A stretch of 64,000 bases of DNA from Norana najaformis. Its lineage: Eukaryota; Annelida; Clitellata; Crassiclitellata; Hormogastridae. The position numbers and the translations under genes are program-made. Under the pieces are notes generated by a model. It saw nothing but the letters and a program-made list of their open reading frames with translations, ran no database searches and was not told where the DNA came from. The stretch covers positions 44,802,080-44,866,079 of the forward strand of contig OZ029916.1 of assembly GCA_964023275.1 (NCBI GenBank), in the 5' to 3' direction. Below, in pieces: positions 57,901 through 64,000 of this stretch. Every line of letters begins with the position of its first letter. Positions within the stretch are counted from its first letter, which is position 1.

Positions 57901-60719
57901 TGTCACTGTATCCACATTTCGCTACAGCTTCACCCCAGCGCTCTAACTTCAGTTCTTTGCTGGGCCTCTGTAATTACATGGGCCACGATCGCTATGTATT
58001 TATTTCGCGAATGCTGTGTCAGCGGGTGGCATCATTGGTTTCCCCGGTTACCGGGTACTCATACGATCGCTATAAACAGAAGTTAACGATGGACTTCATC
58101 CCTGAGTTTTTTATGGCTTGATCTTTCACTGACCTTCTCTTCAAATAAGTCAGCCAGATAGTAAATAGGTCAGCCAGATAGTAAATAAGTCAGCCAGATA
58201 GTAAATAGGTCAGCCAGATAGTAAATAAGTTGAGCAGATAATAAATAGTCAGTCAACCAGAGTCAACAAGTCAATCAGACAGCGTTTCTCTAACTTCATT
58301 CAAGCCGTGCTTCTGCTAAGCGAATTCATGGGTCAGGATCATCGACTTATGCACCCCAGTCTTTGCCGTCTGAAAGCTTTGTTGTCACTGTATCCACATT
58401 TCGCTACAGCTTCACCCCAGAGCTCTAACTTCAGTCCTTTGCTGGGCCCCTGTAATTACAAGGGCCACGGTCGCTATAAACAGAAGTTAACGATGGACTT
58501 CATCCCTGAGTTTTTTATGGCTTGATCTTCACTGACCTTCTCTTCAAAGCGGCAAGATCGTGAATGCGTGTCGCCTGCCATTATTTCTGTCCATTGTGCG
58601 CGAGAAGTGTTTTGACTCGACATGATTTGCCTGAGTTGCTAACTACAATGGAAGAACTACGATCACGATCGAAATCGTCCGTCGTGTGTTAATTTTCTGT
58701 TGAAGAACCTGAATGGGACATCGAGTGGTTCTGCGATTGGTCCATAAGTGATGTTGGCGAACCAGGTTTGACTGGTTTGGAATCACTGGCGGCGCCAGGG
58801 TTTTATTTTTGGGTGAGGAAAGGGGTAAGTCCCGGAGTGCCAAAGGTATCAAAGAACTTCTTAGTTAGCTGGTCCTATGCAAGCTCCTCCCAGCTTGCAT
58901 AGGACCAGCTAACTAAGAAGTTCTTGATAAAATTTCATATGACGTTTTTATTAAATGGACTTTTTCTCAATTGCGTGATCGTAATCGTAAGTTCGGGATT
59001 TATACAGCGCCAAAAAGAAAGCTAAGTTGTGAGGATCAGCTTGTTCACAGGCGCTCAATCAAAAACAAAATCGGTAGGACTTTAGGCAGGTAAGGTCACA
59101 CGTTCGGTTCCAGGTCAAGATCCAAAGGTCAGGCAGGTAGACAGTCAAACGGTTCCAATTCTAAACAGCATCCACAATGCGCGTAGTGCACGACCACACA
59201 TGCACTGGGTTTTCACAAAATTCGTGGAAATATCAATGATACATGCCCAAAGCTAATGAATCGTGAAGGGGTATACGAGGGCGACTGTTTCGCGTCGCTG
59301 ATTTCTTGCATTTGATGAGATGTATATGTGGTCGTTTTAGTCTAGGGTGTACGCGAGGAGACATGTAGACAAGCAATCTGTGATTTGAATTACCTGTAAG
59401 TTTGTGTGGTTGATTTTGAGGAAGTGCTGATTGTAAGAAATTGTCGTTTCAACTGGGACTGTTTGTCGATGTAAAAAAGCATTGTGTCGATAATAAATGA
59501 AGTTTGATTTCGACTTTGAAGATGAGAGAAGAGAATTTGGTATTTCAAGTGTTAAACAGAGTGAACTTTGAGAATTTTTGAACTAGGCGTCACAGAGTAA
59601 AGTTAAGGCTACAGCCCAGTCCAGAAGCTTTGCCTACGTTGGTCCCACTTGCTGGAATCGTCTCCCTCGAGAATTGTGACTTGAGCTCCTTTCTCTCCCC
59701 CTCTCAGTGTTCCGCAGGCGCCTGAAAACTATGCTGTTCAACAGTGTTTTTACTTTTTCGGGTCGGAAGCACCTCTGTTGAGTTTATCCTTTAAGAGGCG
59801 CTTTATAAATCTCAAAGTACAATTACAATTACAATTGCAAGTGTTAAGTACAGAGCAGACATTGTAGGAAAATTTCTGCGCAATAGACAACATACGCGTG
59901 AGCTCAATAGTTCGCCAACCACTTAGACACGTTACCCTTTGTCAGCCTAGGAAGAGGTGGTGACAATTTACACTTGCATTTTGATCAGAATGTATATTTC
60001 CGTCACATTGCATTAACATCGCATTTGCATCACATTAAATTTACGCTACATTTACATTAACATTTCACTGCATTACGTCGCACCTGCAATCCACTGCATC
60101 ACATCGTCTCGCATTAGATCACATTAACATCACATTTACATTGCGTGTTGCAGGGCTGGGCTGTCGCAATTTCGACTGGTACCTGTACAACATTATCCCG
60201 GAAGTGGACATTCCTCCGATGGACGCCAAGTTCTACGGCGAGATCATGAACATCCACACTAGGGCCTGTTGGGAAATAACAGACGATTACTTCGTCGCTT
60301 TGACCTACTTCTGCTACGACCACAAAATCATCCCGAAGAACAACTTCGCTCTGACGGCCGACCGTCTGCTCCGCTACCAGGACAAGTGCGTGCGAATCTT
60401 GGCGCCAAAACCCCACATGGTAATCGACGAATGCCCCCCGACTGGGGCGAACCAGAGCGCCCTGGAGGCGTTTGGGGTGTGGACAGTTGAGAATATCGAC
60501 GTTGTTTGGGGTCATCTGAAAGTAAGCAGGACCAACAGTGATGGGGTGCTTGAGTACTGGTGCATCGTTCAGGTGACGAACGCCATGACGGAGCACAAGG
60601 GTGAGCAGATGCCACAGCTCGGGGGGTGCAATAAGGATGACCGCTTCCAACTCTGGGCGTTTACCTATGCATTCGATTTCACCCGGGTCCCGAGAGAGTT
60701 CATGACCTATCCTTCGTGA
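54368..60719 (+). CDS. GALNT: Polypeptide N-acetylgalactosaminyltransferase, 4 coding exons, 645 aa
   Basis: Golgi type II enzyme (GT27) that starts mucin-type O-glycans by moving GalNAc from UDP-GalNAc to Ser/Thr. CDS joins 54368-54961, 55577-55917, 56992-57428 and 60154-60719 (introns in phases 0, 2, 1); splicing keeps one frame throughout. Signal anchor about residues 20-41; stem to about 150; GT domain from TVTVIIPYYNEALSMILRTV, then VILVDDKSTD, metal-binding DAH (257-259, the DXH motif), RVGLVVSRMNG, the WGGENSELSFR loop (363-373) and CSRIGHAF (His391). A ricin-like lectin region follows (about 485-640), with only one clear QxW-type motif (QLW, 623-625) and no CLD triad. A polypyrimidine acceptor at 54353-54354 suggests an untranslated first exon upstream. 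Paralogue identity is not assignable. Confidence 0.92.
55031..55480. repeat. Low-complexity repeats in GALNT intron 1
   Basis: TTATGTTATG and ATGGAGTGTT (10-bp) units at 55031-55122, starting 70 bp after the exon 1 donor. AGTCA-type units run from about 55225 to 55480. Confidence 0.85.
55577..55917 (+). CDS. GALNT: GALNT exon 2 (DXH metal-binding motif)
   Basis: From VILVDDKSTD to GAFSWDL plus two bases of Arg312. It holds FLDAHTEVNEGWLEP. Acceptor is GGTTGCAG|GTG, donor CTTAG|GTGGGT. The donor lies in the first unit of a 43-bp minisatellite. Confidence 0.92.
55892..56507 (+). repeat. 43-bp minisatellite built from the exon 2 donor junction
   Basis: About 14.3 copies of a 43-bp unit (two of 42 bp). 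Unit 1 is the last 26 bp of exon 2 plus the first 17 bp of intron 2, so every full unit repeats GGATCTTAGGTGGGTGCTGA with the splice donor. One unit has TTATGTGGGT instead. A 128-bp three-unit block starting at about 56323 is repeated from 56451. Confidence 0.97.
56520..56991 (+). repeat. Triplicated LINE-tail plus exon 3 acceptor segment
   Basis: LINE family 1 tail sequence (TTTTGACTGAGCGCC, AGCTTTCGTTGGG, GATTACGATTACC) occurs three times. The first two copies are followed by GGCAGGAACACGTGGATCAA GATG (56731-56754 and 56856-56879), a near match to the true exon 3 acceptor and first coding bases (56990-57013). Unit length is about 125-131 bp. Confidence 0.88.
56992..57428 (+). CDS. GALNT: GALNT exon 3 (WGGEN loop)
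   Basis: From YTWIKMADHEQ to ELRK plus one base. It contains TPTIVGCVIAVNKTFF, WGGENSELSFR and AWMDGMRKYFY. Acceptor is TTGCCAG|GTACACGTGG; two near copies of this junction lie upstream. Donor is A|GTCAGT, followed by a GTCT run. Confidence 0.92.
57430..57590. repeat. (GTCT)n microsatellite directly after the exon 3 donor
   Basis: GTCTGTCTGTGTGTCT units beginning about 15 bp inside GALNT intron 3; they extend the exon frame artificially. Confidence 0.95.
57680..58548. repeat. Tandem duplication of ~400-470 bp in GALNT intron 3
   Basis: Copy 1 ends at 58145 and copy 2 spans 58146-58548; each has AGTCAGCCAGATAGTAAAT units, then GCGTGCTTCTGCTAAGCGAA and ends CTTCTCTTCAAA. Copy 1 has about 60-80 bp more (GTATTTATTTCGCGAATGCT). 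Both copies keep an ORF starting MLLLSEFMGQDH and ending LTMDFIPEFFMA; function unknown. Confidence 0.85.
58852..58925. repeat. 74-bp perfect palindrome, 34-bp arms
   Basis: 58852-58885 and 58892-58925 are exact reverse complements (left arm starts AAGAACTTCTTAGTTAGC) around CCTCCC. A further five bases pair with one bulge. In GALNT intron 3. Confidence 0.95.
58980..59150 (-). mobile_element. LINE family 1, 3' UTR
   Basis: CGTAATCGTAAG, GGATCAGCTTGTTCACAGGC, TTCGGTTCCAGGTCAAGATC. 59151-59590 has no recognisable feature. Confidence 0.7.
59600..59840 (+). pseudogene. LINE family 2, 3' end with ORF tail
   Basis: Reads RSFAYVGPTCWNRLPREL, a stop, then LSVFRRRLKTMLFNSVFTF; this is the LINE C-terminus with one nonsense change. 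The 3' UTR has AGGCGCTTTATAAATC and a TACAATTACAATTACAATT tail. A CATTNNCAT-type low-complexity stretch follows at 59995-60145. Confidence 0.75.
60154..60719 (+). CDS. GALNT: GALNT exon 4 (end of GT domain and lectin domain)
   Basis: From LGCRNFDWYLYNIIPEV to the stop. Acceptor GTTGCAG|GGCTGGG keeps the frame (split Arg458). The lectin part shows GEIMNIHTRACWE and RYQDKCVRI and ends DDRFQLWAFTY plus a 20-residue tail. The long antisense ORF here is a shadow of this exon. Confidence 0.9.
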
Positions 60720-61313
60720 CCTACCCTTCAACGTCAAAACCCTTGCGCGCCTTGCCTGGCGTATGTTCTTCTGACAGCCTGCATTATGTTCAACTGACGA
60801 ATTCTAACGTTCAACTGACGAATTCTGTGGTTTTTAGAGACGAACTTGTTAGAAAACGAGCTCTAGTTTCAGTTGACATATTCCGAATTTAACAAACGAA
60901 TTATGACTCTTAGATAAATTCTTATGTTCAGTAGGTGAATTAAAGCGATAGTTTGACCTTCTACTGACAATTTCTTACGTTTTTCCCATTTATATCTTAC
61001 GTTAGGCTGATGCTTTCTCCGATTGTATGGACGTGTGCCAACACAGTGTGGCGATTATGTACACTCCTTAAAAATCCCTGTATCGTAAGACTTTACCGTA
61101 GCAAATCCTGTAACTAATTATTACATTTGAGCTACGCGTTCTAGAAGATCCACAAGGTTTAGCGATAGTTACAGAACTTGTTGAGAGACGAATAACACTT
61201 TCGCATAAAAGTATTTCCTGTCGACTATAGACATAAGCGTGGTAGGAATGTTTTAGTATGAAATGTCTGGCTCTATGCCACAGTTTGGCCAATGAGACCT
61301 GGATTTCACGCCA

Positions 61314-61319
61314 AATAAA
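61314..61319 (+). terminator. Polyadenylation signal candidate, GALNT
   Basis: AATAAA about 595 bp after the stop, with another at 61333. 61340-62259 shows no gene; a 'TATATAGCACC'-type repeat end is near 61842. Confidence 0.45.
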
Positions 61320-62339
61320 AATATTCTTAATAAATTTTCAGCTGGCAAGAATTTAGAACTTTGATAAATAGCAATTTTCAGAGAATTCACAGCATCTCTT
61401 GCACATTATGCCTGTAGGAGAGCCTTAGAGTGTGTACCTACAAACAGTGGCACATAATTTTCTGAATGAACGATTTGGAGGTGTGTTATTAAAAAAGAGT
61501 TGGTGTTCCCAACACCTATTTACTTTTCTGATTGCAGTAAAAGGTTACACATGCTTTGGACCACAATAACTGTACTGCGCTTCCAGACAATTTATAACAC
61601 GACATTTCTCTTAGCCTCATTAAAAAGGTTTCTTGTCACTGGTCGTGTTTTAACTAAAGCCAGAAAACTGTCCATCGCGGGGATCAAGTTTCTTTGTAGT
61701 TCCTACACAGTTGTTCACGCTTATGTGTTACTCCTACTCTTCACATTAGTGCCTGGCCTTGCCAGATATGACATCCCAGTGCTTCAGCAAAATTTGACAA
61801 GTCTTGCCAAGCCATAGTATTAAGAAAGTATCTAAACAATTTATATAGCACCTTTTGCGTACCTAACAAAAGCGCTGCCTACGCTAGCATAAATGGTGTT
61901 AATGTTTTCTAACAACAAAAAGTTTATCAGGAAGCAAACGACGTTCAGGTAACTGGAAGAGGCGCCACTGGTTGGCTCCGGCACACACGCAGAACCTAGC
62001 CAATGGGTTCCTGTACAGAGTTGACAGCTTTGGCACAAATCACTGTCGAATCCAAATCACGTGTCCTTCGTTGCGTAGTTCGTTTCACAGAGACATATAT
62101 GAAGCACCGAAAGTAACAAAATTTGGAAATTTCGTTCTTGAATGAATCCGGAAGTGTGTCGCTCCCTCTGGCGTTAATTAAACACCTGGTCCGTGAAACT
62201 CCGTTTTAATCGTTCGCATTTCCTCTGATTATGCAGATGTATTGAAGGGTGACTAGGATCAGTGGCGTATCCAGAGGGCACTGAGGCCAAATGGCGGCCA
62301 GAGGAGGGGGCATAGCGAGCAGAGCTGAGCAGTAATCTT

Positions 62340-62570
62340 AACTGCAACTGTAATAAGAAATTTGTAAAGCTCCGCTTCAAGGTAGCCTCATCAGAGGCGC
62401 TCCCGGCCCATCGTCCCAGAACTGGAGAATAATAGGGTCTTAAAGCGTTTATGGAAGAGGGAGGGAGAGAGGGAGAAAAGCTCCCGTTGAAGGTCGGCAG
62501 GTAAGTCATTCCTGGAAGCAGGGCCAGCAAAAGCAAAGCTGGGGCTTTGCTATTGGAAAATGCAATTCAG
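62340..62570 (-). pseudogene. LINE family 2, 3' end (reverse)
   Basis: The - strand carries DLPADLQRELFSLSLPLFHK then a LKT-like RFKTLLFSSSG, followed by GGGAGCGCCTCTGATGAGGC and a TTACAGTTGCAGTT tail. Confidence 0.68.
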
Positions 62571-62644
62571 AGCTGGGGTTGGAAGGGCCAAGAACAAGGC
62601 AAATGACAACTTCATTCGGCTGTTCCTGTGAGCTTACTACTGTT

Positions 62645-62931
62645 GTATGTATGTATGTATGTATGTATGTATGTACGTATGTATGTATGTATGTACATAT
62701 GTACGCATGCATCTGTATATGTGTGTATATGTGGACGTATGTATGTACGTATGTATGCAAGTATGTATGTATATATGTATGTATGTATGTATTTATGCAT
62801 ACATGAATGCATGCATGTATGTATGTTATTTTGACAATTCGACAATTACGACATACGACATGTATGTATGTATGCATGTATGTATGTATGCATGTGTTGT
62901 GGATATGTATGTATGTATGTATATATATGTG

Positions 62932-62965
<34 letters not shown>

Positions 62966-63003
62966 TGTATGTATGTATGTATGTATGTATGTATATATAT
63001 GTG

Positions 63004-63037
<34 letters not shown>

Positions 63038-63072
63038 TGTATGTATGTATGTATGTATGTATGTATGTATAT
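62645..63072. repeat. (GTAT)n microsatellite
   Basis: GTATGTAT runs broken by a 60-bp unique island near 62825-62860. The many Met/Tyr/Cys/Val ORFs are artefacts. Confidence 0.97.
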
Positions 63073-63865
63073 ACGTATCAATGCATTTATATGGCGCCTT
63101 TTAACCGAAACGAAAGAGCTGCATAGAAATATTCCCTTGTTGCTGTGAAATCGTTATGAGTCCAAATGTATTGTCGTTTTGTCTCAAATGCTGTTTATTG
63201 GTGAGATTTGTCACCCTTGAATCTGCAAGTGATTATGAGGAAGAGATTCCTTTCAAGATCCTCCTACTTTGATGATCCAAAATGGCCGGCACTCCCCGGC
63301 ACACATCAAAGAACTTTCTGTTCCAGTTTTGAGTCAGCCCGGACGCCGATCACTACTCTCTTCTGCCCGTGGAGATTCACAGGTTCCTCGCTTTCGCAAA
63401 CCATGAGGTTTTCTCGTGCATTGGATCTTCATCTTGAAATAATCTTCTTTTAAATATACGAATTGTTTTTATTGATTGAGCTCAACGTACCTTTTCTATT
63501 CACCTTAGGTCTCACTTGTTTAGGTCAGTCAGACGACCACGCAAACAACGCTTTTGGGAAGCGTTTTAAGGGCGCTGTACAATGTTTTATTACATTATAT
63601 TACAGGGCTAGTTTGAGGAGGGGAAGCAACGGCGGATTCGAAGAGGGGCTCGTTCGAAAAATGCCCTCTTAGGCTGACAATAATTCCTCAGTTTGCATAT
63701 TTGTTTTATCAGTACAACTGACCCACAATATTGTTCCGCCCCTTATAGTTTCAAATCCTGGATACGCCACTGGAAGTAGGAGTTGACGAAGGAAGGAGAG
63801 TTAAGCAGGTGGAAACGTGGTGCAGCGTAGCATAAACTCGCGACTGAATCTTTTTCCTTTATAAG

Positions 63866-63953
63866 GGGAGATCGACATGGAAAGACCATCACGAGAACCC
63901 GAAAAGGAGGACTGGAACGAACCAATTTTCGAGTTGAGACTTCGCAAACCACG
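63866..63953 (+). CDS. Candidate exon of an unidentified gene (weak)
   Basis: A polypyrimidine acceptor (CTTTTTCCTTTATAAG|GG) and a consensus donor (ACG|GTGAGT) bound an open stretch with ATG at 63877 encoding MERPSREPEKEDWNEPIFEL plus RLRKP. The composition looks coding, but I do not recognise the protein and the next exon would lie outside the window. Confidence 0.3.
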
Positions 63954-64000
63954 GTGAGTACACACATTCGTTGAATCGTTGTAATTACAACTTCATTCGG

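Larger units (their letters stand above)
62260..63772. mobile_element. TIR-bounded segment, 15-bp perfect ends
   Basis: CAGTGGCGTATCCAG (62260-62274) and its exact complement CTGGATACGCCACTG (63758-63772) bound 1513 bp. I see no convincing 8-bp target duplication, so the ends might belong to two elements. The inside includes a LINE tail and a microsatellite; no transposase. Confidence 0.45.

Noticed and set aside
60114..60737. 207-codon - strand ORF
   Set aside because: Exact shadow of GALNT exon 4, with no motif of its own.
62506..63148. Long ORFs rich in His/Thr/Tyr or Met/Cys/Val
   Set aside because: Translation of the GTAT microsatellite in several frames.

Overview
This is animal (metazoan) nuclear DNA, almost certainly from a marine invertebrate. 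The genes are spliced with GT-AG introns, gene density is low, and there are many simple-sequence repeats. The mobile DNA mixes hAT-like MITEs, 5'-truncated LINE tails, tRNA-derived SINEs and a Ty3/gypsy retrotransposon. I cannot name the phylum. The short 'tatagcgcc' motif at many LINE/SINE ends is common in marine invertebrates, but that is not diagnostic.

Three host genes can be read with confidence. (1) A CD63-type tetraspanin on the + strand, 7 exons from 3246 to 15301, 245 residues, every intron in phase 0, with a TATA box and a CLEAR-like E-box upstream. (2) An NHLH/HEN-type bHLH transcription factor on the - strand, 26019-26570, with an uncertain start. (3) A polypeptide N-acetylgalactosaminyltransferase (GT27, GALNT family) on the + strand, 4 coding exons from 54368 to 60719, 645 residues. 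Two weaker candidate exons lie at 52308-52493 and 63866-63953.

The largest mobile element is a full-length Ty3/gypsy LTR retrotransposon on the - strand, 42056-51552. It has two 1464-bp LTRs that look identical, a CAAT target duplication and one intact 2117-codon gag-pol ORF. That ORF begins inside the 5' LTR, so the first 187 codons are LTR sequence. Everything else is mainly repeats: at least three LINE 3'-end families that keep the C-terminal 'W..LP...LKT.LF' protein tail and have different microsatellite tails; a tRNA-head SINE; hAT-like MITEs with visible 8-bp target duplications; a 1.4-kb element with roughly 180-bp inverted arms; and several unclassified interspersed families (called A and G here).

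Layout: 1-3030 repeats; 3036-15301 tetraspanin with repeat-filled introns; 15302-26000 intergenic repeats with a 94-bp perfect palindrome and a LINE ORF2 remnant; 26019-26570 NHLH; 26571-42050 repeats; 42056-51552 gypsy element; 51557-54354 intergenic; 54355-61320 GALNT; 61320-64000 a TIR-flanked repeat block and a possible first exon of another gene.

The most unusual local structure is in GALNT intron 2. A 43-bp minisatellite has amplified the exon 2/intron 2 donor junction about 14 times. At the other end of the same intron, the exon 3 acceptor junction exists in two extra tandem copies. A minisatellite also starts 15 bp past the donor of tetraspanin exon 3.
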